Positions 52,116-61,119 of a stretch of 64,000 nucleotides of DNA are shown piece by piece. Position numbers and translations under genes: made by a program. This stretch comes from Flavipsychrobacter sp. (lineage in GTDB: Bacteria > Bacteroidota > Bacteroidia > Chitinophagales > Chitinophagaceae), in the NCBI GenBank assembly GCA_016787265.1, contig JAEUVF010000005.1, forward strand, positions 310,001 through 374,000. Reading direction: 5' to 3'. Every line of letters begins with the position of its first letter. Position 1 is the stretch's first letter. The notes under the pieces are model-generated. The model had not been told where the DNA came from, did no database searches, and was given only the letters and a program-made list of their open reading frames with translations.

Positions 52116-53930
52116 ATGCCTACTTCCAATCATTCAAATTGTACCTGCCATTCCTGTCAGCAGGAAACCGTTCGCGAAGCGGAAAAAAAATTACATGTTG
52201 AGATCAGTGAAAACAGTCGCCGTGAATTCCTCCGAAACGCAGGCCGGCTTGGCCTCGGTCTTGGAATTGGTGGTGGTTTGCTGGCTACTCCCATGGCAGC
52301 TTCTGCCCTCACAGGTGAAGATGCTGCACATCAGTTCAAAGAAATTGAAAGAAACAAAGCCTTGCTAACTGGTAAGGCTAACCGCTTTACGATCCTGCAC
52401 ACAGCAGATATCCATGCACAATTATTGGTGCATGATGAATTTTTTATTGAGAATGGTAAAGTGGTGTATAAAAAAAGGGGCGGGATGGCCACCCTTAAAA
52501 CCATGATCCGGCAACTGAAAAACGAAAACCCCGCCAACACACTGGTGATTGATGGTGGTGATTGTTTCCAGGGTAGCGGTGTGGCTGCACTGACAGAAGG
52601 AAAAGCCATCGTGCCATTGATGAATAATATCGGGTATGATATTATGTTGCCGGGCAACTGGGAGGTAGTGTATGGCAAGGAAATGATGATGAAGGATATG
52701 TTCGCGTATGATGGTGTGAAAGTTTGCGCGAACATGTTTCATAATACCAATGATGATCTCAATGGCGACCTGATTTTTCCTCCCTATTTCGTTCAGCATA
52801 TTGGTGGTTTGAAAATTGGATTCATAGGTTATAATGATCCCCTTACTCCCAAGCGGCAATCGCCTGCCTATAGTGATGGCATCACCTTCACACCACCTGA
52901 GAAAAATGTAGCCAAATACATTAAACTCCTGAAGCAATACGAGCAATGTGATATGGTTTTTTTGCTAACGCACATGGGTCTGGCCCAGCAAATCGGCTTA
53001 TCTAATATGGCTCAAATAAAGGGAGCGGATTATATTCTGGGTGCTGATACACACGAACGCGTACGCGAGCCAATTCAGGGCCTGCATGCGAAAGTTACCG
53101 AGCCTGGTGCTTTCGGTTCCTTCCTGGCAAAGCTGGATATAATAATCGAGAACGGTGTCATCAAAGACCAGGTCTACCAGCTACTGGATGTGGATCCGGA
53201 AAAATATCCGGAGAATCCTGAAATGAAACAACTGATTGAAGAAGCCCGGGAGCCTTATAAAAAAACATTACACCGTGTGATTGGTAAAACAAAAACACCC
53301 CTGGTACGCTACTACGTGATTGAAACGCCGATGGATAATTTCATCACGGATGCAATCATGTGGAAATTCAAACCGGATATCGCACTGAGTAATGGATTTC
53401 GTTTTTGTCCGCCCTTGGTACCAGATCCCAAAACAGGTGTTGCTGATATCACGATGGACTATCTCTGGAATATGTTGCCGGTGGACAGCGAGGCCAAAAA
53501 AGGCTTTGTCACCGGCGAGCAAGTCTGGAACTGGATGGAAAAAGAACTGCAGAATGCTTTTGCAAAAGATCCCGCCAAACGTTTTGGTGGATGGGTAGTT
53601 CGTTTCCAGGGTATGCAGGTCAATTTCACTATCAACAAGGATATGGGGCAACGCGTAAACTGGATCAAGGTTGGTAGCAAAGCGCTGGACCGCAACAAGA
53701 CCTACAGTTTTGTTGCCTGTGAACGCGAAGGTGATCCGGATACCACTATCTGTCGGGTGGAAGGAGTGAAAGAACCCAAGCGCCTGGGAGCCACCCTGCA
53801 CAGTGTGATTCAGGAATACCTGGCTGTCCATTCACCCATTGCACCTAAGTTGGAAGGTCGTTGCACGGCAACTGATGCGCCGAATTCCCTCCTTACCCAG
53901 TTAATGGGATTTGGTTATGAATTCCGCTAA
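52116..53930 (+). CDS. soxB: SoxB-like thiosulfohydrolase with Tat signal
   Basis: A 604-residue dimanganese metallophosphatase-fold protein. A twin-arginine signal (SRREFLRNAGRLGLGLG, Arg35-Arg36) directs export. Metal ligands are visible in HTADIH (Asp98, His100), IDGGDCFQGS, GNWEVVYG and LLTHMGL, and the GADTHERVREP block matches the SoxB-type SDTHER motif rather than the GGHTH of 5'-nucleotidases. The C-terminal 5'-nucleotidase domain is complete. SoxB hydrolyses the sulfonate from carrier-bound thiosulfate on SoxY. An unusual feature is a Cys cluster, C9-x-C11-x2-C14, before the Tat motif. No soxXA, soxYZ or soxCD is in this window. Confidence 0.88.
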   Translation: MPTSNHSNCTCHSCQQETVREAEKKLHVEISENSRREFLRNAGRLGLGLGIGGGLLATPMAASALTGEDAAHQFKEIERNKALLTGKANRFTILHTADIHAQLLVHDEFFIENGKVVYKKRGGMATLKTMIRQLKNENPANTLVIDGGDCFQGSGVAALTEGKAIVPLMNNIGYDIMLPGNWEVVYGKEMMMKDMFAYDGVKVCANMFHNTNDDLNGDLIFPPYFVQHIGGLKIGFIGYNDPLTPKRQSPAYSDGITFTPPEKNVAKYIKLLKQYEQCDMVFLLTHMGLAQQIGLSNMAQIKGADYILGADTHERVREPIQGLHAKVTEPGAFGSFLAKLDIIIENGVIKDQVYQLLDVDPEKYPENPEMKQLIEEAREPYKKTLHRVIGKTKTPLVRYYVIETPMDNFITDAIMWKFKPDIALSNGFRFCPPLVPDPKTGVADITMDYLWNMLPVDSEAKKGFVTGEQVWNWMEKELQNAFAKDPAKRFGGWVVRFQGMQVNFTINKDMGQRVNWIKVGSKALDRNKTYSFVACEREGDPDTTICRVEGVKEPKRLGATLHSVIQEYLAVHSPIAPKLEGRCTATDAPNSLLTQLMGFGYEFR

Positions 53931-53981
53931 AACTGGATGAGCGGCGGGACCGGATCAGAATAGCATTGTAGCTTCATATAT

Positions 53982-54674
53982 ATGGAGCAGCATCGCAAAT
54001 CACTGATTTTTTATTTAGTCTTCCTGGCTATTGCAGTCGCAGGAATTGTATATGGTGATCAGTTAATTGACGACTATGCAAACCTGCGCTTGTGGCCCTG
54101 GTCGAATATTGCACTATTGTTAATCGGAGTTCCATTTGTATTCCTGCAAAAGCCGGTTGGACTTCCGGCTGTTTGGGATGAACAAATTCCAGTAACAAAA
54201 AGAATTGTACAGCCAGTGCTCATTGGTTTGTTATTTGGACTGGCGGATTGGTTGTTGATAGAATTTGTCCTTCGCCAGGAGCCGCATAATGGCTTGCCTC
54301 CTTATACCCAGCCCTTTCCTTATTCAGTATTCTTGTACAGTTCCGGTGCCTTCGAAATTGAAGTCTTTTATCGCCTGGTTCCGGTTACTGTAGTTTTATT
54401 GCTCTTCACTAAAATTAAAGAAGGTCGATACTGGATGCCCGCATTCTGGACCATTGCGATTCTTAGTTCACTTCGCGAACCAATTGAGCAATTGCCAGGC
54501 GGACCTTCATGGTTTATAGTGTATGCATTTCTATCCGGCTTCACGATGAATTTCCTGCAGGTCTGGTATTACCGGAAAGCAGGATTCAGCGCTTCGCTTT
54601 TTCTACGCCTTGGACACTACCTGATTTGGCATATCTTCAACGGGTGGCTGATTGAAAATGGATGGCTTTCTTAA
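53982..54674 (+). CDS. multi-pass membrane protein, possibly CPBP-protease-like
   Basis: A 230-residue protein with about six or seven hydrophobic segments. Two segments recall CPBP (CAAX-protease-like) intramembrane proteins: FEIEVFYRLVPV, near the EExxxR motif but with Ile in place of one Glu, and GHYLIWHIFNGW, near the final His motif. Because one catalytic Glu is changed, activity is uncertain and the assignment is weak. It lies 51 bp after soxB and 15 bp before the esterase gene. Confidence 0.6.
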   Translation: MEQHRKSLIFYLVFLAIAVAGIVYGDQLIDDYANLRLWPWSNIALLLIGVPFVFLQKPVGLPAVWDEQIPVTKRIVQPVLIGLLFGLADWLLIEFVLRQEPHNGLPPYTQPFPYSVFLYSSGAFEIEVFYRLVPVTVVLLLFTKIKEGRYWMPAFWTIAILSSLREPIEQLPGGPSWFIVYAFLSGFTMNFLQVWYYRKAGFSASLFLRLGHYLIWHIFNGWLIENGWLS

Positions 54675-54689
54675 TTCTGAACTAACGGT

Positions 54690-55514
54690 ATGATACGTTT
54701 CTTTTTAGTGCAGGTTTTCCTGCTATTTTCAGCAATCTCAATTGCTCAATCCAAACCTTTTGTTCTCGGAATTATCGAGGAAATCAATTCCAAAGAGTTG
54801 AGTGAAAAAAGAGTCCTGAATATTTATCTGCCTGAAGGATATGATCAAAATGATTCCACCCAATACCCGGTTATCTATCTGCTGGATGGATCTGCGGATG
54901 AAGATTTTATTCATATAACCGGACTTGTACAATTCAACAGTTTCGAATGGGTAAACCGGGTTCCCAAATCGATTGTGGTAGGTATCGCAACAGTTGACAG
55001 AAGAAGGGATTACACACAACCTAGCAAAGTGTTGGAAGAACAAAAAGCGTTTCCTACAAGTGGAGCTTCCGCAAAATTCATTGCTTTCATTGAAAAGGAA
55101 TTGCAGCCTTTTATTCAAAAACGATTCAGAACATCCCCTTCTAAAACGATTATAGGACAATCATTGGGAGGCTTACTGGCAACTGAAATTCTGCTTACCA
55201 AACCCGCCCTTTTTAATAAATACATTATTGTGAGCCCGAGTATGTGGTGGAATAATGCAGCCCTGCTCCAGGGCACTGTTTCTAACTGGTCGCTGACTCG
55301 TACGGATTCCCTTCAGGTATACATTGCCGTTGGAAAGGAAGGACTCACACCCGGTTCTACTCCCCGCGTTATGGAAGTGGATGCAAATCTTTTATTTGAA
55401 AAAGTAAAAGCGCTTTCACCGCGCATTCAATGTTATTTTGCTTACCTGCCGGATGAAAATCATGCAACCATTTTGCACCAGGCCGTGAACAATGCATTCA
55501 TCCGGTTGAACTAA
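54690..55514 (+). CDS. secreted alpha/beta-hydrolase esterase (Fes/IroE-like)
   Basis: A 274-residue exported esterase (signal MIRFFLVQVFLLFSAISIAQ) of the esterase-D/Fes fold. The strand YPVIYLLDGSADEDF (59-73) forms the oxyanion region, the nucleophile is Ser158 in IIGQSLGGLLATEIL, and the histidine is in DENHATI near the C-terminus. The family includes siderophore esterases and S-formylglutathione-hydrolase relatives. No siderophore genes adjoin, so the substrate is open. Its stop codon abuts the stop of the opposing EamA gene. Confidence 0.88.
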   Translation: MIRFFLVQVFLLFSAISIAQSKPFVLGIIEEINSKELSEKRVLNIYLPEGYDQNDSTQYPVIYLLDGSADEDFIHITGLVQFNSFEWVNRVPKSIVVGIATVDRRRDYTQPSKVLEEQKAFPTSGASAKFIAFIEKELQPFIQKRFRTSPSKTIIGQSLGGLLATEILLTKPALFNKYIIVSPSMWWNNAALLQGTVSNWSLTRTDSLQVYIAVGKEGLTPGSTPRVMEVDANLLFEKVKALSPRIQCYFAYLPDENHATILHQAVNNAFIRLN

Positions 55515-56420
55515 TCAGGCAGTTTCCTTTTTGGTGCCCAAGGTTAGCAGCACAATGGTAATCAGTACAAACAAAGTACCCAGCCAGTCCATGCCACCAA
55601 AGGGAACATTCAGCCAAAGGACTGCAACTGCCGCTGCTGCCAGAGGTTCAACACAACAGAGCAGGCTGGCGGTAGGTGCACCAATTATAGTAACCGAACG
55701 AAGAAAAATATAAAAAGCAATCACACTTCCGAAGAGGATAATGTATCCGAATGCCAGCCAGGTTCCGGTATCCCATACACCCTGAACCTGCCAGGGTTTG
55801 GTGAAGAGAGAGAAAATAATCCCGCCAATAAACATCCCCCATCCTGTAACGGTTGCAGCAGAATATTTGCGCAATAACTGAACAGGTTGAATAGTATAAA
55901 ATGCCAGTGTGAATGCTGATAAAAATCCCCAGAAAAGGGCTGCTTCAGAAATCACCATCGTTTCCAGGCTTCCATGTGTAACCAGTAAAAAAGTTCCGCC
56001 CAATGCCAGTAACAGGGAGGCGTATTCGATCAGCACCGGCCAACGCCTGTGTTTGATTGCATAAAATGCCACTACAAACAATGGGCCTATATATTGTAAA
56101 ACAGTAGCTGTTGCTGCATTGGATAAATGTATGCTATAGAAATAGGTGTACTGCACGGCAATCATTCCAAAAATGCTGAAGAGTACCAGAGACAATACAT
56201 CTGTTGGGTTTTTCCAAATCCTGAAGGCATCACTGTTTTTCTTGGTGATGGCAAAAACTACAAGGATACTACCTGCCAGCAATAACCGCCAGCTCACCAG
56301 CCAGGCGGGTTCAATAGATTTCTGCTCAAATAAATACTGGGCACAGGTGCCGGAAAGACCCCAGAAGATGGCTGCGAACAGCGCCATCAATATTCCTGAT
56401 ACCTTGTTGGGAGCATTCAT
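55515..56420 (-). CDS. EamA/DMT-family transporter
   Basis: A 301-residue inner-membrane protein with ten hydrophobic segments in two EamA repeats: GILMALFAAIFWGLSGTCAQYLF at the start of the first and ALFWGFLSAFTLAFYTIQPVQLL at the start of the second. Such transporters export amino acids, metabolites or drugs; the substrate is unknown. The start overlaps the end of the luciferase-like gene by 4 bp, so they are translationally coupled. Confidence 0.92.
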   Translation of the reverse strand: MNAPNKVSGILMALFAAIFWGLSGTCAQYLFEQKSIEPAWLVSWRLLLAGSILVVFAITKKNSDAFRIWKNPTDVLSLVLFSIFGMIAVQYTYFYSIHLSNAATATVLQYIGPLFVVAFYAIKHRRWPVLIEYASLLLALGGTFLLVTHGSLETMVISEAALFWGFLSAFTLAFYTIQPVQLLRKYSAATVTGWGMFIGGIIFSLFTKPWQVQGVWDTGTWLAFGYIILFGSVIAFYIFLRSVTIIGAPTASLLCCVEPLAAAAVAVLWLNVPFGGMDWLGTLFVLITIVLLTLGTKKETA

Positions 56421-57421
56421 GTTGCTGATAGTTCTTGCATGATGCCTGCGGTGATTTCATAGGATTTCAACCGGTCTTCAGGGTGGTACAAATTGGTCGA
56501 GATCATCAGTTCATCAACCTGTGTCAGCTCAAGAAATTCTTTAATCTGTTGTTTCACGCTTTCACGTGCTCCAATAAAACTATATTTCAAAAAAGATTGC
56601 AAAGCCGGGTGCTCCCGCAATTCTTTCAGATCACTGGTCATTTCACCAGGTGGCTGCAGGTAGTCGATTTGGCCGGTCATAACACCCAGCACCATACGCA
56701 GATAGGAAGTAGATAATTTCTCTGCTTCTTCCGCTGTTTCTGCAACTATCACATTTACACAGGCGATTGCATATGGCTTTTTCAATTCAGTGGAAGGCTG
56801 GAAGCGCTGGTGATATATTTTCAATGCCTCCAGCAAATGCGTGCTGGCAAAATGACTCGCAAATGCATAGGGCAACCCTTTCTCTGCCGCCAGGTAAGCA
56901 CTGTCGGTACTGGATCCCAAAATATACATCGGGATCTGAACCCCCTCTGCCACAGCCGCCCTCACTTTAGCGCTTGCATTCGCCGGGGAAAAATACTGCC
57001 GGATCTGGCTGATCTCCTGCGGGAACTGGAAAACCGATTGCATCCGGTCTGGCCGGATCGCCTGGGCTGTCAACTGATCCGTACCTGGCGCCCTCCCTAA
57101 TCCCAGGTCAATGCGGTTTGGATATAATTGCCCCAGGGTGCCAAACTGCTCCGCCACCAGCAGGGGAGAATGATTCGGTAGCATAATCCCGCCCGAACCT
57201 ACACGAATGGTTTTGGTGCCTCCTGCAATATGTCCGATTAATACTACGGTAGCTGAGCTTGCCACACTTACCATATTGTGATGTTCAGCCAGCCAGAACC
57301 GGGTATAGCCCCATTTTTCTGCCTGCTGTGCCAGGGTCAGACTGTTTCGAAATGCATCAGCAGGGGTGGAATCCATGGCCACCACGGCTAATTCCAGAAT
57401 GGAGTAAGGAATTGCTTTCAT
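56417..57421 (-). CDS. luciferase-like (LLM class) flavin-dependent oxidoreductase
   Basis: A 334-residue TIM-barrel monooxygenase that uses reduced flavin. The ATG at 57421 (MKAIPYSILELAVV) is chosen because a perfect TATCTTTG promoter box lies only 6 bp upstream and because an earlier in-frame start would read through that box. Marks are YTRFWLAEHHNMVSVASSA (39-57), IRVGSGGIMLPNHSPLLVAEQF (72-93), NRIDLGLGRAPGTD, and ILGSSTDSAYLAAEKGLPYAFASHF. It belongs to the MsnO8-type group of unknown substrate. Forms an operon with the EamA transporter. Confidence 0.92.
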   Translation of the reverse strand: MKAIPYSILELAVVAMDSTPADAFRNSLTLAQQAEKWGYTRFWLAEHHNMVSVASSATVVLIGHIAGGTKTIRVGSGGIMLPNHSPLLVAEQFGTLGQLYPNRIDLGLGRAPGTDQLTAQAIRPDRMQSVFQFPQEISQIRQYFSPANASAKVRAAVAEGVQIPMYILGSSTDSAYLAAEKGLPYAFASHFASTHLLEALKIYHQRFQPSTELKKPYAIACVNVIVAETAEEAEKLSTSYLRMVLGVMTGQIDYLQPPGEMTSDLKELREHPALQSFLKYSFIGARESVKQQIKEFLELTQVDELMISTNLYHPEDRLKSYEITAGIMQELSAT

Positions 57422-57427
57422 AACGCG

Positions 57428-57435
57428 CAAAGATA
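57428..57435 (-). promoter_or_regulatory. -7 promoter box for the luciferase-like/EamA operon
   Basis: Minus-strand TATCTTTG, a full match to TAnnTTTG, ending 6 bp before the ATG at 57421; the mRNA should be leaderless or nearly so. Confidence 0.6.
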
Positions 57436-57525
57436 CGACTCTGATGTTGCGTAAATGTGACCAACTGCAACATCCTTGCAATCATATATTTTGTTGAGTT
57501 GGACTGAATCCTAAATTTTGCATTG

Positions 57526-57834
57526 ATGCGTAGTTGGTTCGTTTTATTTCTTTCCCTCCTGGTGATGGCAGGTTCTTTGATACCTTGTTGTCCGGCTGAT
57601 AATTGCCAGGATGAAAGTAGCATTAACATGACCTGTGATCCGGACGAAGAGCGGGAAACCGGAACCTGTTCTCCTTTTTTTACCTGTGGTACCTGTGCAG
57701 GCTTTGTTCAGCAGGTTCGAATGGTTTCGATTACTGCCATAAGAAGTGTTCCTCCAATACACCAGGTTAGACCAATTCAATCAATTTCCCACACATACCT
57801 CCCTTCTTTATTCCAGCCTCCCAGGTACAGCTAA
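57526..57834 (+). CDS. small secreted Cys-rich protein (DUF6660-like)
   Basis: A 102-residue exported protein with signal MRSWFVLFLSLLVMAGSLIPC. The mature N-terminal half is acidic and rich in Cys (CCPADNC, then MTCDPDEE, then TCSPFFTCGTC), eight to nine Cys in about 55 residues; the C-terminal half is basic and without structure signals. It resembles small Bacteroidota proteins placed just before metal-type TonB receptors, and the TonB receptor gene follows after 45 bp. Metal binding is therefore plausible but unproven. Confidence 0.65.
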   Translation: MRSWFVLFLSLLVMAGSLIPCCPADNCQDESSINMTCDPDEERETGTCSPFFTCGTCAGFVQQVRMVSITAIRSVPPIHQVRPIQSISHTYLPSLFQPPRYS

Positions 57835-57879
57835 TACTTTTCAATTCAACTTCTATTAGCTAACAGAATTAATTTAAAA

Positions 57880-60039
57880 ATGAAATACCTGATAACAGGC
57901 ATCCTTAGTTGCTGCCTGCTACTGAGCGTCCGTGCCCAGCATACCCTGAAAGTTAAAATCGTAAACGCTGAAGATAAACTTCCGCTCCCTGGTGCCACCA
58001 TGAAATGGTTGCAGCAGCAGCAGTCTTCCATTGCAGATTCTAATGGAATAATACAGTTCTTAAAATTACCCATTGGCAAACAGGATTTTTTGGTAACACA
58101 TATTGGTTTTGAAGACCAAACCCTTTCTTTGAGTTTCCCCCTTTCAGACACCGGCATGGTTGAAATTGCATTAGAACCGGAAGAAGAGCACGAAGAGGAG
58201 GAAGTGGTGGTTACAGCAACCCGATTGAGTCGAACCATTTCGGCTATCCCTACCCGTGTGGAAGTAATCTCCGGAGAAGAACTCGGTGAAAAATCCAACA
58301 TGAAACCGGGTGATATCCGAATGCTCCTGAGTGAAAGCACCGGAATCCAAACGCAACAGACGTCCGCAACCTCCTATAATTCAAGTATCCGGATACAGGG
58401 TCTTGATGGCCGCTACACCCAATTGCTCCGCGATGGCTACCCTATGTACGCAGGTTTCGCCGGAAGCTTATCCATTCTTCAAATCGCACCCCTTGATTTA
58501 AAGCAGGTGGAAGTGATTAAGGGCTCAGCTTCTACCTTGTATGGTGGGGGTGCAATCGCCGGACTCGTAAACCTGGTGTCCAAAACGCCCGGTAAGGGGC
58601 GTGAATTAAACTTCCTCGCAAATGGAACTACAGCTGGCGGACTGGACCTTAGTGGATTTTATAGTGAACGTTATGGAAAAACAGGCCTCACGCTGTTTGC
58701 TTCCAGGAATTCATCGCGGGCCTATGATCCTGCTGATATCGGACTTTCAGCGATTCCGGAATTCGAACGGTATACCATCAACCCGCGGTTCTTTGTATAT
58801 GGTAAAAAAACAACAGCAGATTTCGGGTTTACTTATATTACTGAAAATCGCCTGGGCGGAAGTATGGCCTATATCAAAGAAGGGAGCCCAGGTTTTTACG
58901 AACGAAACAATACAGACCGCATTACTACCCAGGTAGGCATTGCCCATAAAATCAGAGAGGATCTAACCCTGCAATTCAAAAACAGCTATAGCCGCTTTAA
59001 CCGGCTGATTGCAATTCCGGATTATGCCTTTGATGCTTTGCAACAGTCTTCCTTTTCTGAACTCACGTTTACAAGGAAAGGTGCGTCGGCAGATTGGGTA
59101 GCAGGACTTAACCTCCTGACCGAAGATCTGAACGAAAAAACTAATCCTGTTGAAGGCAAGCGCAATTTCCATTACAACACAGTTGGCTTTTTTGTACAGA
59201 ATGCCTGGAATATTTCTGAAAAACTGGTAGTGGAAACCGGCCTTCGCGCAGACTATGTAAATGAATTCGGACTGGAACTATTACCTCGACTCTCAGCTAT
59301 GATGCGCGTCAGCAGGGGATTGACCACGCGTATCGGCGGCGGTTATGGGTATAAAACTCCTTCCATCTTTACAGAAGATGCAGAACGCAACCAGTTCCGT
59401 GGTGTTCGTCCACTTCAACTCAGTCAATTTAATAATGAACGTTCAAGTGGTCTCAACTGGGATATTAATTACAGTACAAACATAGGTGATCTTGGATTCA
59501 GTATAAATCAACTTTTCTTTTATACGCGCCTGAATCGGCCCCTGGTACTGGTAGCTAATCCCGATGCCACCGCCAGCTTTGAACAGGCTACTGGTCATCT
59601 GGACACCAAAGGAATGGAAACCAATCTTCGCCTCAATTATGGTGATTTCAAACTCTTTGTGGGATATACCTACACAGACGCAAACACACATTTTGGTCAG
59701 CAGAAAGCCTGGCTGCCACTTACTGCCCGCCACCGATTCAATAATGTGCTGATGTATGAAGTGGAAGAAAAATGGAAGATCGGTTTGGAAGCCTATCATT
59801 TCACCCGTCAGTACCTGAATGATGGTGAATTTGGAAAGCCTTATTGGTTAATGGGCTTCATGGTAGAAAAAATCTGGGAGCATTTTTCTATCTATGTAAA
59901 TTTTGAAAATTTCACCAATACCCGTCAGACCCGGTTTGATACGATCTTTACGGGAACTGTTGCCAGTCCTCGCTTTAGGGATATTTATGCGCCAGTAGAT
60001 GGTTTTGTAATGAATGGCGGAATAAAAATAAACTTGTAA
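57880..60039 (+). CDS. TonB-dependent outer membrane receptor
   Basis: A 719-residue receptor with signal MKYLITGILSCCLLLSVRAQ and a carboxypeptidase-regulatory-like domain (LKVKIVNAEDKLPLPGATMKW). A strongly acidic linker (EPEEEHEEEE) leads into the TonB-box region VVVTATRLSRTISAIPTRV. The plug shows IRIQGLDGRYTQLLRDGYP and VIKGSASTLYGGGAIAGLVN, and a 22-strand barrel ends FVMNGGIKINL. It is a colicin-I/copper-receptor-like type, not SusC. With the Cys-rich protein before it, metal or metal-chelate uptake is the best guess. The methyltransferase-like gene starts 1 bp later. Confidence 0.92.
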   Translation: MKYLITGILSCCLLLSVRAQHTLKVKIVNAEDKLPLPGATMKWLQQQQSSIADSNGIIQFLKLPIGKQDFLVTHIGFEDQTLSLSFPLSDTGMVEIALEPEEEHEEEEVVVTATRLSRTISAIPTRVEVISGEELGEKSNMKPGDIRMLLSESTGIQTQQTSATSYNSSIRIQGLDGRYTQLLRDGYPMYAGFAGSLSILQIAPLDLKQVEVIKGSASTLYGGGAIAGLVNLVSKTPGKGRELNFLANGTTAGGLDLSGFYSERYGKTGLTLFASRNSSRAYDPADIGLSAIPEFERYTINPRFFVYGKKTTADFGFTYITENRLGGSMAYIKEGSPGFYERNNTDRITTQVGIAHKIREDLTLQFKNSYSRFNRLIAIPDYAFDALQQSSFSELTFTRKGASADWVAGLNLLTEDLNEKTNPVEGKRNFHYNTVGFFVQNAWNISEKLVVETGLRADYVNEFGLELLPRLSAMMRVSRGLTTRIGGGYGYKTPSIFTEDAERNQFRGVRPLQLSQFNNERSSGLNWDINYSTNIGDLGFSINQLFFYTRLNRPLVLVANPDATASFEQATGHLDTKGMETNLRLNYGDFKLFVGYTYTDANTHFGQQKAWLPLTARHRFNNVLMYEVEEKWKIGLEAYHFTRQYLNDGEFGKPYWLMGFMVEKIWEHFSIYVNFENFTNTRQTRFDTIFTGTVASPRFRDIYAPVDGFVMNGGIKINL

Positions 60040-60040
60040 T

Positions 60041-60643
60041 ATGAATCAGTTTTTGCCTTTCTATCTGCCGGTTTTTATACTGGCCTATCTGTTAATCAGT
60101 TTTGTACTACCCAGTGTAAGGGTGTACAGGCAAACCGGCATTAACCCGGTCACTTTTGGAAAATCAGATTCTGCGCATGATTATATTGGAAAAATCATGA
60201 AAATCATCACCAGCCTTTTAGTGCTGGTGGTGATTTGGTATGCGTTCCTTCCGGGTTTATATCATTGGCTAGTGCCAATTCCCTATCTTGAAATGGATGA
60301 AATTAAATGGGCCGGATTAATCATCGCGCATCTCGCATTGATCTGGATTGTTATCGCGCAGCAACAAATGAAAAATTCCTGGCGCATTGGTATTGATGAA
60401 CAACATAGAACCGGATTGGTTACAAATGGCTTATTCGCTTACTCGCGCAACCCGATTTTCCTGGGTATGCTTTTCAGTGTTTTCGGCTTGTTCCTTCTAC
60501 TGCCAAACCTGATTACTTTTTTTGTTGCGGTATGTAGTTATATCGTTATTCAGATTCAGATACGATTAGAAGAAGAATTTCTTGGCCGTCAGCATGGGGC
60601 ATCCTATGCTAACTACAAAGCAAGCGTACGAAGATTGATTTGA
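60041..60643 (+). CDS. isoprenylcysteine methyltransferase-family membrane protein
   Basis: A 200-residue protein with about five membrane segments. The C-terminal signature of the ICMT/PEMT group is clear: FAYSRNPIFLGMLFSVFG, then IRLEEEFLGRQHGASYANYKASVRR, which binds SAM. Bacterial members methylate unknown lipids or small molecules. It lies 1 bp after the TonB receptor gene, so it is cotranscribed with it. The stop is 2 bp from the stop of the opposing gene. Confidence 0.88.
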   Translation: MNQFLPFYLPVFILAYLLISFVLPSVRVYRQTGINPVTFGKSDSAHDYIGKIMKIITSLLVLVVIWYAFLPGLYHWLVPIPYLEMDEIKWAGLIIAHLALIWIVIAQQQMKNSWRIGIDEQHRTGLVTNGLFAYSRNPIFLGMLFSVFGLFLLLPNLITFFVAVCSYIVIQIQIRLEEEFLGRQHGASYANYKASVRRLI

Positions 60644-60645
60644 AT

Positions 60646-60981
60646 TTACACCAAAAAATAAATGGAATATCTGCCTTCAGTCAACTCATTGGCAGAAAAA
60701 GACTGCTGCATCAGTTCAATCTTATCAAACAATTCACCCACTCCTAAACTGGACCAGATAATAAAGGCGCCCAATAACACTTTGCTCCATACCGGAATGC
60801 GAAATCCTGTCATACCCTGTATAAAATAGGTTACCGGCGGAAAATAGATCAGCGCCAGCAATACCACGAATACACCATAACCGGGATCATTTCCCCAGAA
60901 CAGGTTGATCAGCCCAATCGCTGTAAATACCAGGCCGAAAAACCAGCCTGCCAGTTGTTGAATTGAAATTCTTGCTTCCAT
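60646..60981 (-). CDS. small membrane protein of unknown function
   Basis: A 111-residue protein with three hydrophobic segments (WFFGLVFTAIGLINLFWG, VFVVLLALIYFPPVTYFI, VLLGAFIIWSSLGVGEL) and a polar C-terminal tail. No family recognised. It has a near-ideal promoter (TTG, 19 bp, TAACTTTG) 30-60 bp upstream. Confidence 0.7.
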   Translation of the reverse strand: MEARISIQQLAGWFFGLVFTAIGLINLFWGNDPGYGVFVVLLALIYFPPVTYFIQGMTGFRIPVWSKVLLGAFIIWSSLGVGELFDKIELMQQSFSANELTEGRYSIYFLV

Positions 60982-61010
60982 ATCAGTTAATTAAAAAGCA
61001 CTTTGAAATA

Positions 61011-61040
61011 CAAAGTTAGTAGACTGGAGGAAGTATGCAA
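61011..61040 (-). promoter_or_regulatory. promoter for the gene at 60646-60981
   Basis: Minus-strand TTG (61040-61038), a 19-bp spacer, and a perfect TAACTTTG (61018-61011), 29 bp before the ATG. This matches the Bacteroidota -33/-7 model fully. Confidence 0.7.
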
Positions 61041-61119
61041 GTATTTCAGCAAGTATTTGGAAATAATTTCCTGGTACTTTGATAAGGTGCTGAAAATCAG
61101 AAAAGTCGGGATGCCGGCC

